From the NCBI RefSeq assembly GCF_037911585.1, contig NZ_JBAJNS010000001.1, forward strand, positions 3,094,001 to 3,158,000: a DNA stretch of 64,000 nt, given 5' to 3'. The notes beneath the pieces are model-generated. The model saw only the letters and a list, made by a program, of their open reading frames with translations, searched no databases and was not told where the DNA came from. This DNA is from Streptomyces sp. GSL17-111 (GTDB lineage Bacteria > Actinomycetota > Actinomycetes > Streptomycetales > Streptomycetaceae). This document shows, piece after piece, positions 8,807 through 17,896 of the stretch. Every line of letters begins with the position of its first letter. The first letter of the stretch is position 1. The translations under genes and the position numbers were made by a program.

Positions 8807-9772
8807 ATGACGAACGCGATCTCCGTCTCGGGCCTGGTCAAGTCCTTCGGCCGCACCCGCGCGCTCGACGGTCTCGACCTCACGGTGGCCGACGGCGAGG
8901 TGCACGGATTCCTCGGACCCAACGGCGCCGGCAAGTCGACGACGCTCCGCGTCCTGCTCGGCCTGCTGCGCGCGGACTCCGGCGCGGCCCGGCTGCTCGG
9001 CCGCGACCCCTGGCGCGACGCGGTGGCCCTCCACCGCAGACTGGCCTACGTCCCCGGCGACGTCGAGCTGTGGCCCAACCTCACCGGCGGTGAGGCCATC
9101 GACCTGCTGGCCCGGCTGCGCGGCGGCCTCGACCGGCGCCGCCGCGACGAACTGATCGAACGCTTCGACCTCGACCCCACGAAGAAGGGCCGCAGCTACT
9201 CCAAGGGGAACCGGCAGAAGGTGGCCATCGTCGCCGCGCTCGCCTCCGACGCCGAGCTGCTCCTGCTCGACGAACCCACCGCCGGGCTCGACCCGCTGAT
9301 GGAAGTGGTCTTCCAGGGCGTCATCGGCGAGGCGAAGGCCGCGGGCCGCACCGTCCTGCTGTCGAGTCACATCCTCGCCCAGGTGGAGAAGCTGTGCGAC
9401 CGCGTCAGCATCGTGCGGCTGGGCCGCGTCGTGCAGTCCGGGTCGCTGACCGAGCTGCGGCACCTCACGCGCACCACGGTGGAGGCGGAGACCGAGCGCC
9501 CGGTCGACGGGCTCGACGCGCTCGACGGCGTCCACGACCTGCGCACCGAGAACGGCCGAGTGCACTGCGCCGTCGACGGGGCCCGGCTGGACGACGTCGT
9601 GCGGCTGCTCGCCCGGGCCGGGGTGCGCAGCCTCGTCAGCCACCCACCCACGCTGGAGGAGCTGATGCTGCGTCACTACGGGGACGCGACGGGCGGCACC
9701 AACGGCAGCGACGGCCCCGACGGCCCGGACGGCCCCGGCGGCTCGGACAGCACGACGGAGGCCGCCCGGTGA
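8807..9772 (+). CDS. ABC exporter ATP-binding protein
   Basis: A 321-residue ATPase of the drug-exporter type. Walker [10 protein letters not shown] is near residue 38, the signature is a YSKGNRQKV variant near 131, Walker B is [13 protein letters not shown] near 150, and the H-loop SSH follows. The C-terminal tail is rich in Gly, Asp and Ser with repeated DGPDG units (bases 9700-9750), a low-complexity linker. It overlaps the permease by 4 bases (GTGA). The pair resembles exporters linked to polyketide resistance, but the cargo is not evident. Confidence 0.9.
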   Translation: MTNAISVSGLVKSFGRTRALDGLDLTVADGEVHGFLGPNGAGKSTTLRVLLGLLRADSGAARLLGRDPWRDAVALHRRLAYVPGDVELWPNLTGGEAIDLLARLRGGLDRRRRDELIERFDLDPTKKGRSYSKGNRQKVAIVAALASDAELLLLDEPTAGLDPLMEVVFQGVIGEAKAAGRTVLLSSHILAQVEKLCDRVSIVRLGRVVQSGSLTELRHLTRTTVEAETERPVDGLDALDGVHDLRTENGRVHCAVDGARLDDVVRLLARAGVRSLVSHPPTLEELMLRHYGDATGGTNGSDGPDGPDGPGGSDSTTEAAR

Positions 9773-11430
9773 ACGCCGCCACCGCACCGCCCGCCGCCCG
9801 CCGCACGTCCGACCGCGACCCCGGCCGCGCCGGCCCGCTCACCGGCACCGGCACGCTGCTGCGCTTCGCCCTGCGCCGCGACCGCGTGCGGCTCCCGGTG
9901 TGGATCGTCGCCCTGGTCCTGGGCACGTCGTCCACCGCCGGGAGCTTTCCCGACCTCTACGCGACGGAGGAGGCCCGGCAGAGCGCCCGGCAGGCCAACA
10001 GCAGCCCCGCCGCGCTCGCCATGTCCGGGCCCGAGCACTTCCTGAGCGACTACACCTACGGGGCGATGCTCGCCCACCAGATGCTGGGATTCACGGCCGT
10101 GCTCGTGGCCCTGTTCAGCATCCTCACCGTCACCCGGCACACCCGCGCCGAGGAGGAGACCGGCCGCGCCGAGCTGGTGCGGTCCGCCGCCGTCGGGCGC
10201 TACGCGCCGCTCGCCGCCGCGCTGTCGACGGCCGTCCTGGCCAACGTCGTGCTCGCCCTCGGCCTGGCCGTCGCCCTCACCGGGGCGGGCATCCCCGACA
10301 TCGGCTGGGGCGGCTCCCTCCTCTACGGGAGCGCGCACGCGGCCGTCGGCCTCGTCTTCGCGGCGGTCGCCGCCGTGACGGCGCAGATCACCCCGCACGC
10401 GCGCGGCGCCTCGGGTATGGCGTTCGCCGTGCTCGGCCTCGCCTACATCCTGCGCGCCGCCGGGGACGTCGGGACCGACGCGCTGTCCTGGCTCTCGCCG
10501 ATCGGCTGGGCGCAGCGCACCTACGTCTACGTCGACGACCGCTGGTGGCCGTTGCTGCTGTCCCTGGCCGTCGCCGTCGCGGCGACCGCCCTCGCCGTGC
10601 GGCTCGCCGCCCGCCGCGACCTGGGCGCCGGGCTGCGTCCGGCGCGCGGCGGGCCCGCGCGGGCGAGCGCCGTGCTCACCCACCCCCTCGGCTTCGCCTG
10701 GCGGCTCCACCGGGGGCTGCTGTTCGGCTTCGCCGTGGCCCTGTTCGTGCTCGGCGTCGCCTACGGGTCGGTGCTGGGGGACGCCGAGGAGATGGTGGGG
10801 GACGTGGCCGCCCTGGAGGACGCCCTCGCGGCGCTGGGCGGCGCGAGCGTCGCCGAGTCCTTCGCCGCCATGGTCATGATCGTCCTCGCCGTGGTGGCGG
10901 CCGTCTACGCGGTGCTCGCCGCCGCCCGTCCGCGCGCCGAGGAGACCGGGCGCCGCGCCGAACCGCTGCTCGCCACCGCGCTGTCGCGCGGCCGGTGGAT
11001 GGGGAGCCACCTCGCCGTCGCCCTCGTGGGGAGCACGGCGGTGATGGCGCTGTCGGGGCTCGGGTTCGGCGCTCTGGGCGCCGCGACGACGGACGACGCC
11101 GCACTCGTCCCCGAGCTGACGGCCGCCGCGCTGGCGTACGCGCCCGCGCTGTGGGTGACCGTCGGGGTCGCCGCCGTGCTCTACGGATGGCTGCCGCGCG
11201 CGACGGCGCTGGCCTGGGCGCTGCCCCTGGGGGCGTTCGTCGTCGACTACCTGGGCCCGATCCTCCAGCTCCCGGAGTGGACGACCCGGCTCTCGCCCTT
11301 CGGGCACGTGCCCCGGCTGCCCGCCGAGTCCGTCGCCTGGACGCCACTGCTCGTGCTGACCCTCGTCGCCGCGGCGCTGCTCGCCGTCGGGCTGGCCGGC
11401 TTCCGGCGCCGCGACCTGGAGATGACCTGA
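9769..11430 (+). CDS. ABC exporter permease, polyketide-export type
   Basis: A 553-residue integral membrane protein with about twelve hydrophobic segments in two similar halves. Each half holds an ETGRAELV or ETGRRAEPL segment after a membrane span, characteristic of COG3559-type exporters of polyketide antibiotics. It starts with GTG at 9769, coupled to the ATPase gene. The product would sit in the plasma membrane as the partner of the preceding ATPase, under probable control of the divergent MarR-like regulator. Confidence 0.85.
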   Translation: MNAATAPPAARRTSDRDPGRAGPLTGTGTLLRFALRRDRVRLPVWIVALVLGTSSTAGSFPDLYATEEARQSARQANSSPAALAMSGPEHFLSDYTYGAMLAHQMLGFTAVLVALFSILTVTRHTRAEEETGRAELVRSAAVGRYAPLAAALSTAVLANVVLALGLAVALTGAGIPDIGWGGSLLYGSAHAAVGLVFAAVAAVTAQITPHARGASGMAFAVLGLAYILRAAGDVGTDALSWLSPIGWAQRTYVYVDDRWWPLLLSLAVAVAATALAVRLAARRDLGAGLRPARGGPARASAVLTHPLGFAWRLHRGLLFGFAVALFVLGVAYGSVLGDAEEMVGDVAALEDALAALGGASVAESFAAMVMIVLAVVAAVYAVLAAARPRAEETGRRAEPLLATALSRGRWMGSHLAVALVGSTAVMALSGLGFGALGAATTDDAALVPELTAAALAYAPALWVTVGVAAVLYGWLPRATALAWALPLGAFVVDYLGPILQLPEWTTRLSPFGHVPRLPAESVAWTPLLVLTLVAAALLAVGLAGFRRRDLEMT

Positions 11431-11655
11431 CGGGACGTCGGCCCGGCGGGTCGCGCCCGCGACGCCGCTCACCCGGGGGACGTCCGGGTGGACGGCCGGG
11501 GCGACCCGCCCTCCGTTGGCCCAAGGCGGCACCCGCCGGGCGGTACCCGAAGTGCGGCGCGCCCGGGGCGCTGCTGGCATGGGGACCGAGGCGCGCGGCA
11601 GCCGCCGGGGAACAGCCCCGGCACGCGCGCCAGCTGACCGGAGGTCACGCTCCTC

Positions 11656-12264
11656 ATGCAGAAGATGCGTTCTCTCGCCACCGCCGCCGCGTCCGCGGTG
11701 ATCGTCGTCGGGATGGCCGCTCCGGCCTTCGCCGGCGGTGACAGCGGCCACGGCGGTCTGAAGCTCCACCCGTCGTCCGGCGGTCCCGGCACCGTCGTCG
11801 AGGTCAAGGCGCTGTGCCGGGACGGCGGCCACGGCACCGTCGCCTCGGACGCCTTCGAGACCAGCCAGGCCCACACCGGCCGGCACCACGACCGCCACCA
11901 CGACCGGCACCACGACGGCCGCCACCACGACGACGGCAAGAACACCGGTGGCGACCCGCGCCACGACGACCGCCACCACCGGGTCTTCGCCACGGCCAAG
12001 GTCATGCACGAGGGCCTGACGCCGGGCAAGAAGTACGAGGTCACCGGCTACTGCAAGAACCACGAGCGGCTCACCGGCACGTTCACCTTCACCGGTGGCG
12101 TCGGCGGTGCCGCGAACGCCGGCCTCGGCGGCCTCGCGGCCGGCTCGGAGTCCGCCGTCCCGAACACCACGACGGCCGCCGCCGTCGCCGGTGGCCTCGC
12201 CGTCACCGGTGCCGCCGGGTACTTCCTGATCTGGCGCCGCCGGGCCGGCGGGGACCAGGCGTGA
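11656..12264 (+). CDS. secreted His-rich protein, possible sortase substrate
   Basis: A 202-residue protein with a clear signal peptide (about residues 1-26, ending APAFA). Residues 75-110 carry repeated HHDRHHD units rich in His, Asp and Arg that could bind metal. The last 40 residues form a hydrophobic stretch followed by WRRRAGGDQA. Within it is LAVTG, which fits the LAxTG pattern of actinobacterial sortase signals, although only about 8 hydrophobic residues follow it. The gene is directly coupled to a sortase. It could be wall-anchored or held by a single TM segment. The ATG at 11656 has GGAGGT 10 bases upstream. Confidence 0.7.
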   Translation: MQKMRSLATAAASAVIVVGMAAPAFAGGDSGHGGLKLHPSSGGPGTVVEVKALCRDGGHGTVASDAFETSQAHTGRHHDRHHDRHHDGRHHDDGKNTGGDPRHDDRHHRVFATAKVMHEGLTPGKKYEVTGYCKNHERLTGTFTFTGGVGGAANAGLGGLAAGSESAVPNTTTAAAVAGGLAVTGAAGYFLIWRRRAGGDQA

Positions 12265-12962
12265 GCCGCCCCCGGATACCCCGGATATCCATGACGACTC
12301 GTCAGCAGCGGATCGCGGCGCGCGGTCGCCGTCTGGAGACGGTGGCCGCCGCCGTGACCGTGCTCGTGGCAGGAGCCCTGTGCGCGGCCGTTCCCGCCGA
12401 GCGCGGCGCGGAGCGGGACGACCGCGGCGCGGGGCTCACCATGGTCGCCGAGGGGGTCTCGCGTCCCGACGCCGTGGACACCGAGCCGCCCGAGGCCGAG
12501 CCGTTCGTCATGCCCCGGTCCGCGCCGACCCGGCTGTACCTCCCGCAGCTCGACGCGGACATCGAGGTCTTCGGCGCGGACGCCGAGCCGGACGGCACCC
12601 CTCCCGTACCCGAGAAGGACGACGCGGACCGGGCCGCCTGGTGGCGCGGCGGCCCCTCACCCGGCCAGCAGGGCCCCGCCCTGCTCGTCGGACACCTGGA
12701 CAGCGTGAAGGGGCCGGCCGCCTTCGCGCGGATCGGCTCGCTGAAGCCGGGCGCCGAGGTCGTCGTCGAGCGCGAGGACGGCTCCTCGGTGACCTTCGCG
12801 GTCGACTCCGTCGAGCAGTACGCCAAGGACGACTTCCCCAACGCCCGGGTCTACGGACCCACCAAGACGGCCCAGCTGCGCCTGATCACCTGCGGTGGCA
12901 CCTGGACGAAGAAGGACGGGTATGACGCGAATATCGTCGCCTTCGCCACCATCAAGAGCTGA
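12261..12962 (+). CDS. class F sortase
   Basis: A 233-residue membrane-anchored cysteine transpeptidase. After a basic N-terminus there is one hydrophobic anchor (residues 27-45), a Pro/Glu-rich linker, and the sortase barrel with catalytic His145 (VGHLDS) and Cys211 (LRLITCGG). I could not assign the catalytic Arg with certainty. The GTG at 12261 overlaps the previous stop by 4 bases and has a GGCGGGGA site; an ATG at 12291 is in frame. The coupling points to the upstream protein as its substrate. Confidence 0.85.
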   Translation: MSRPRIPRISMTTRQQRIAARGRRLETVAAAVTVLVAGALCAAVPAERGAERDDRGAGLTMVAEGVSRPDAVDTEPPEAEPFVMPRSAPTRLYLPQLDADIEVFGADAEPDGTPPVPEKDDADRAAWWRGGPSPGQQGPALLVGHLDSVKGPAAFARIGSLKPGAEVVVEREDGSSVTFAVDSVEQYAKDDFPNARVYGPTKTAQLRLITCGGTWTKKDGYDANIVAFATIKS

Positions 12963-13130
12963 CCGGCGCGGGACGTCCCGGCCCCCACCGCGCTCCCCCG
13001 CCGCCTCCTCCGTCGCCGCCACCCCACCGGTGGCGGCGACGTGCGTCCCCGGCCCGGGCACCGCCCACCGCGCGGCCGCTACCCTGAACCTCCTGACACC
13101 GTGACGGGCGAGCAGCGAGGGACCCGGACC

Positions 13131-14510
13131 ATGAGCATCGAGCGCGCCGACCAGGCGGCCGTCAAGGCGGCGGACCGGGCCCACGTCTTCCACTCCTGGT
13201 CCGCCCAGGCCCACCTCGACCCGCTCCCCGTGCGGCGCGCGGCCGGCTCCTTCTTCTGGGACTACGACGACAACCGCTACCTGGACTTCGCCTCCCAGCT
13301 CGTCAACGCCAACATCGGCCACCAGCACCCCAAGGTCGTCGCCGCCATCCAGGAGCAGGCCGCGAACCTGTGCACGGTCGCCCCCGGCTTCGCCGTCGAC
13401 GTCCGCTCCGAGGCCGCCCGGCTCGTCGCCGAGCGCACCCCCGGCGACCTGGACAAGATCTTCTTCACCAACGGCGGCGCCGAGGCTGTGGAGAACGCCG
13501 TCCGCATGGCACGGCTCCACACCGGCCGCCCCAAGCTGCTCAGCGCCTATCGCTCCTACCACGGCGCCACCGGCACCGCGATCAACCTCACCGGCGACCC
13601 GCGCCGCTGGGCCAGCGACACCGGTACGGCCGGCGTCGTCCACTTCCGCGGCCCCTACCTGTACCGCTCCTCCTTCCACGCCACCACCGAGCGCGAGGAG
13701 TGCGAACGGGCGCTGGCCCACCTGGAGGAGACGATCGTCCTGGAGGGCCCGGACACCGTCGCCGCCGTCGTCCTGGAGACGATCCCCGGCGGCTCCGGCA
13801 TCCTGCTCCCGCCGCCCGGCTACCTCCCCGGCGTCCGTGCGCTCTGCGACCGGTACGGCATCGTGATGATCCTCGACGAGGTCATGGCGGGCTTCGGCCG
13901 CGCCGGCCGCTGGTTCGCGCTCGACCACTACCTCGACCAGGACGCCGCCCCCGACCTGGTCACCTTCGCCAAGGGCGTCAACTCCGGCTACGTCCCGCTC
14001 GGCGGCGTCGCGATCTCCGCCGCCATCGCCGCCGATTTCGACGACCGGCCCTACCCCGGCGGGCTCACCTACTCCGGCCATCCCCTGGCCTGTGCCGCCG
14101 CCGTCGCCACGCTCGGCGCCATGGCCGAGGAGGGCATCGTCGAGCACGCCGCCCACATCGGCGAGACCGTGCTCGGGCCCGGCCTGCGCACGCTCGCGGA
14201 GCGGCACCCCTCGATCGGGGAGGTGCGCGGAACGGGCGTCTTCTGGGCCCTGGAACTGGTGCGCGACCGCGAGACCCGCGAGCCGCTCGTCCCCTACCAG
14301 CCCCGGGGCGACGAGGGCCGGCCGACGGCCGAGCTCGCCGCCGCCTGCAAACGGCGCGGGCTGTGGCCCCTCGTGGCGGGCAACCGGCTGCACGTCGTGC
14401 CGCCCTGCACCATCGACGCCGCCGAGGTCGAGGAGGGGCTGGCGATCCTCGACGAGGCCCTCGCCGCCGCCGACGCCCACACCACGGCGGGGGCGACCCC
14501 CGCCGCGTAG
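13131..14510 (+). CDS. class III PLP-dependent aminotransferase
   Basis: A 459-residue fold-type I aminotransferase of the omega-amino-acid type. GGAEAVENAVRMAR (residues ~116-129) binds the cofactor phosphate, LDEVMAGFGRAG holds the PLP Asp, and FAKGVNSGYVPLG holds the Schiff-base Lys. The amino donor cannot be told from sequence; taurine, beta-alanine and putrescine enzymes share this layout. The ATG at 13131 has AGCGAGGGA upstream. The GntR regulator gene starts 10 bases after the stop, so a co-transcribed catabolic pair is likely. Confidence 0.85.
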   Translation: MSIERADQAAVKAADRAHVFHSWSAQAHLDPLPVRRAAGSFFWDYDDNRYLDFASQLVNANIGHQHPKVVAAIQEQAANLCTVAPGFAVDVRSEAARLVAERTPGDLDKIFFTNGGAEAVENAVRMARLHTGRPKLLSAYRSYHGATGTAINLTGDPRRWASDTGTAGVVHFRGPYLYRSSFHATTEREECERALAHLEETIVLEGPDTVAAVVLETIPGGSGILLPPPGYLPGVRALCDRYGIVMILDEVMAGFGRAGRWFALDHYLDQDAAPDLVTFAKGVNSGYVPLGGVAISAAIAADFDDRPYPGGLTYSGHPLACAAAVATLGAMAEEGIVEHAAHIGETVLGPGLRTLAERHPSIGEVRGTGVFWALELVRDRETREPLVPYQPRGDEGRPTAELAAACKRRGLWPLVAGNRLHVVPPCTIDAAEVEEGLAILDEALAAADAHTTAGATPAA

Positions 14511-14520
14511 GGTGTCCGCC

Positions 14521-15195
14521 ATGCCGTCCGCGCCCATCACCCGCAGCACCCTGCGCCAGCAGCTCGCGGAAGCCCTCCGCGACGAGGTGCTGGCCGGGCG
14601 GCTCCCGGCGGGCCGGCCGTTCACCGTCAAGGAGATCGCCGAGCAGTACGGGGTCTCCGCCACCCCCGTGCGGGAGGCGCTCGTCGACCTCGCCGCGCAG
14701 GGGCTGCTCGACGCCGACCACCACCGGGGCTTCCGCGTCCAGGAGATCACCCTCGCCGACTTCACGGCGATGGTGGAGGCCCGCACGCTGGTGATCGAGG
14801 GCATCTTCCGCACGGTCGCGTTCGCCGGGGGGCTCGAGCGGACGCCGCAGGCCCTGGCGTCGGTCCGGCGCCGCGCCGAGGCCGCCCGCCGCGCCGCCGT
14901 GGCCGGGGACCTCGACGTCCTGATCGGCTACGACCTGCGGTTCTGGCGCGAGCTGGGCGAGTTCGTCGGCAACCCGTACGTCTCGGAGTTCCTGGACCGG
15001 CTGCGCGTCCAGTGCTGGGTCTTCACCGTGCCGCTGCTGCGGGCGCGGGGCGAGGACCTGCGGGGGCTGCTGTGGGCCGGACACCTGGAGCTCGTCGCCG
15101 CCATCGAACAGGGCGACGTGGCGGGCGCCGAGCGCGTCATCACCGCGTACAACGCGCACGCCCTCGCCCTGGGACGCGCCCTGGCCTGCGGCTGA
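14521..15195 (+). CDS. GntR-family regulator, FadR/FCD type
   Basis: 224 residues. An N-terminal winged helix (residues 10-75, with VKEIAEQYGVSATPVREAL) is followed by an all-helical ligand-binding FCD domain with scattered His and Asp that could bind a metal. It lies 10 bases after the aminotransferase gene and probably senses that enzyme's substrate or product. The ATG at 14521 is the only good start. It converges on purC with only 21 bases between the stops. Confidence 0.88.
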   Translation: MPSAPITRSTLRQQLAEALRDEVLAGRLPAGRPFTVKEIAEQYGVSATPVREALVDLAAQGLLDADHHRGFRVQEITLADFTAMVEARTLVIEGIFRTVAFAGGLERTPQALASVRRRAEAARRAAVAGDLDVLIGYDLRFWRELGEFVGNPYVSEFLDRLRVQCWVFTVPLLRARGEDLRGLLWAGHLELVAAIEQGDVAGAERVITAYNAHALALGRALACG

Positions 15196-15216
15196 CGCGC
15201 CCGTTCGGAACACACC

Positions 15217-16119
15217 CTACGTCCAGGGCAGGCCGGTGAGGTGTTCGTACGCCTCGACGTACTTGGCCCGCGTCCGCTCCACGACCTCCGGCGGGAGCGG
15301 CGGGGGCGGCTGCTCGCTCCGGCGGTCCCACCCGGAGGCGTCGGACGTCAGCCAGTCCCGCACGAACTGCTTGTCGTACGACGGCTGCGCGCGGCCCGGC
15401 TCCCATCGGTCGGCCGGCCAGAAGCGCGAGGAGTCCGGCGTCAGGACCTCGTCGGCCAGCACCAGCTCGCCCTCGGCGGTGTGGCCGAACTCGAACTTCG
15501 TGTCGGCCAGGATGATGCCGCGCTCCCGTGCCGTGTCCCGACCCCGCCCGTAGACGGCGAGGGTCAGCTGACGCAGCTCGGCGGCCGTCTCGGCCCCCAC
15601 GCGGCGCGCGACCTCCTCGTACGACACGTTCTCGTCGTGCTCGCCCACGTCGGCCTTGGTGGCCGGCGTGAACAGCGGCGCGGGCAGCTCGGAGCCGTCG
15701 ACCAGGCCCTCCGGCAGGGCCAGCCCGCAGACGGTGCGGGAGGCGGTGTACTCGACCAGCCCCGACCCCGTCAGGTAGCCGCGCGCCACGCACTCCACGG
15801 GCACCATCGTCAGCGCCCGGCACACCATGACGCGCCCGGCCCAGTCCGCCGGCGCGCCCGCCGGGACGTCCGTGGAGACCAGGTGGTTCGGCACCAGGTC
15901 GGCCAGCTGTTCGAACCACCACAGGGAGAGCTGGGTGAGCACGCGTCCCTTGTCGGGGATCTCCGTCGGCAGCACCCAGTCGTACGCCGACAGCCGGTCG
16001 CTGGCGACCATGACGAGGTGGCCGTCCGCGTCGCGGTAGAGGTCACGCACCTTGCCGGTGTGCAGATGCTCCAAACCCGGTACCGCGACGGGCTGGGGCT
16101 TCTCGACGAATCCGGACAC
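15217..16119 (-). CDS. purC: SAICAR synthase
   Basis: PurC joins CAIR and aspartate using ATP to give SAICAR, step 8 of IMP synthesis. It has 300 residues, the normal size. HTGKVRDLY near residue 18, SDRLSAYDWVLPTEIPDKG, VARGYLTGS and LADTKFEFG are family blocks. The GTG at 16119 gives the usual N-terminus (SGFVEKP) and has GGAGGA a few bases upstream. It is the last of four minus-strand genes beginning with purD. Confidence 0.95.
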   Translation of the reverse strand: MSGFVEKPQPVAVPGLEHLHTGKVRDLYRDADGHLVMVASDRLSAYDWVLPTEIPDKGRVLTQLSLWWFEQLADLVPNHLVSTDVPAGAPADWAGRVMVCRALTMVPVECVARGYLTGSGLVEYTASRTVCGLALPEGLVDGSELPAPLFTPATKADVGEHDENVSYEEVARRVGAETAAELRQLTLAVYGRGRDTARERGIILADTKFEFGHTAEGELVLADEVLTPDSSRFWPADRWEPGRAQPSYDKQFVRDWLTSDASGWDRRSEQPPPPLPPEVVERTRAKYVEAYEHLTGLPWT

Positions 16120-16257
16120 CGGTCCTCCATGGAGAGTGCGACGACCCCCCGATTCTCCCGCACCCTGCCCGCCCCGGCGCGCAGGGGGGCGTTCGGCGGC
16201 TCCCCGGCCGGGGACGCACACGGCGGACGGGTGGCCGGACCCGGCACCGGGCGGGCG

Positions 16258-17748
16258 TCAGCCGTGCTTGCAGATGCGGTCCAGAAGGTTCGCCGTCGCA
16301 CGCTGGACGCGGGCGTCCACGTGGCCGGGGCGGTCCAGGGCGGGCGTCCAGGCGAAGGTGCCGGAACTGAAGACGAGGGCGCCGCCGGGCGCCCGGTACA
16401 GCGACGTCTCCTGGTGGCGGCGGGCTCCTCCGCAGTCCCGGTAGGGGGAGTGCGCCAGCAGGATGCGCCCCGTGTGGGACGGCAGCGGGGCGCGGGGGAA
16501 GTAGCGGTCCGCCTCACCCGCGACCAGACCGGGCAGCTCGTCACCCTCGGCGGCCTCCGTCCCCTCCCACAGCCAGTGCTCCGCGTTGCGCACGATCAGC
16601 GGGGCGGGCGCGGCGACCTGGCCGGCGTACTGGATGCCCAGCAGCGCCTGCTCGGGCTCGCCCTGCTCCCGCCACAGCCACGAGCGGCCGGGCCCCCGGC
16701 GCTTGCGGCAGCTCAGCAGCCGGTCCGGCTCGCCCGACGGCAGGTGCCCCAACTCGACCTGCCAGTACATCGTGTTCGCCGAGAGGAACACCAGGGACGT
16801 CCCGTGGTCGCGGGCCCGCTCCACGGCCCGGCGCATCGGCACCGTCCAGTACTCGTCGTGCCCGGCGAAGACGACGCCCCGGTACCGCGCCGGGTCGACG
16901 CGGCCGGCGTGCAGGTCCCGGGCCTCGGCGTAGGCCAGGTCGTAGCCGTAGCGCTCGGCCCACCGGATGAAGTCGTAGGAGTGCCCCACGTGCAGCGGTA
17001 GCCCCGCCCCGGCGTAGGGGCGGTCGAAGCTGACGGTGACGGCCGCCTCCTTCTCGCCCACGAGCCGCCCGTGCTCGTCCCAGGCGTGGTAGAGGCTCGC
17101 CCCGGTGCGGCCGTCCTCCGGAAAGAGGTTGTACGCCTGCCAGGTGATGTCGGGGAGGACCAGCAGCAGGTCGGCGGCCCGGGTGTCGCGCACGGTGAAC
17201 GGGATGTGCGAACGGTGGCCGTCCGCCGTGGTCAGGACGGCGACGTGCGCGCCCGTGCTCCAGTCCGACGGGACGGGCAGCCGCCAGGACAGCCACCAGT
17301 GGTGGCACGAGACGGTGCGCTCGGCGACCAGCGGCCCGGGCTGGACGGTGCCCGACAGGCGCGGGCTGGTGGTGATCTTCGTGGCGCCCGCACCGCCGTA
17401 GTGGCCGATGCGGTACACGTCGACGCCGAACGGCTGGGGCGGGTTGACGGTGACGCGGAAGTCGATGGACTCCCCGGGCGCCACCGAGCCCGTCGAGGCG
17501 AAACCCTTGATCTGACAGCCCACGTCGTCGGCCGTGTGCGTCGCCCGGCCACCGCCGCCGCGCGGGGCCGGCAAAATGCGCCCGTCGGCGGCCAGCGTCG
17601 TGCTGTCGACGTACCAGGGCACCACCCTGCCGTTGTCGAAGTAGTGTTCGCTGCCCCGCAGCCACGGCAGCGGGCCCTGCCCGAAGGGGTCCGTCACCGC
17701 GTGGGCGAGCGCCCCCGACTCCCAGCGCCGAATCTGCTCGATCGCCAC
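16258..17748 (-). CDS. N,N-dimethylformamidase beta-subunit-like protein
   Basis: A 496-residue protein without a signal peptide. An N-terminal beta-sandwich-like part (GESIDFRVTVNPPQPFGVDVYRIG region) precedes a glutamine-amidotransferase-like Rossmann part with DITWQAYNLFPEDG, VFAGHDEYWT and FLSANTMYWQ. These are hallmarks of the large subunit of dimethylformamidase. In the genuine enzyme a small alpha subunit is also needed; none is visible here, so amidase activity on formamides is uncertain. The GTG at 17748 has GGAGGG 5 bases upstream. It lies between purD and purC with no evident link to purine synthesis. Confidence 0.75.
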   Translation of the reverse strand: MAIEQIRRWESGALAHAVTDPFGQGPLPWLRGSEHYFDNGRVVPWYVDSTTLAADGRILPAPRGGGGRATHTADDVGCQIKGFASTGSVAPGESIDFRVTVNPPQPFGVDVYRIGHYGGAGATKITTSPRLSGTVQPGPLVAERTVSCHHWWLSWRLPVPSDWSTGAHVAVLTTADGHRSHIPFTVRDTRAADLLLVLPDITWQAYNLFPEDGRTGASLYHAWDEHGRLVGEKEAAVTVSFDRPYAGAGLPLHVGHSYDFIRWAERYGYDLAYAEARDLHAGRVDPARYRGVVFAGHDEYWTVPMRRAVERARDHGTSLVFLSANTMYWQVELGHLPSGEPDRLLSCRKRRGPGRSWLWREQGEPEQALLGIQYAGQVAAPAPLIVRNAEHWLWEGTEAAEGDELPGLVAGEADRYFPRAPLPSHTGRILLAHSPYRDCGGARRHQETSLYRAPGGALVFSSGTFAWTPALDRPGHVDARVQRATANLLDRICKHG

Positions 17749-17896
17749 CGCCGCCCTCCGTTCTCCGCCTCTACAGCACATCACATGGAGCAGCGGATCC
17801 GTCACTGTTCGTCGCGATTGGCGTCGTCCCGGCACCGTGGCCGCCGATGCACCCGGCCCCGCCGCACGGTGACCGCGCGGGCGCCACCGCCGGGGC

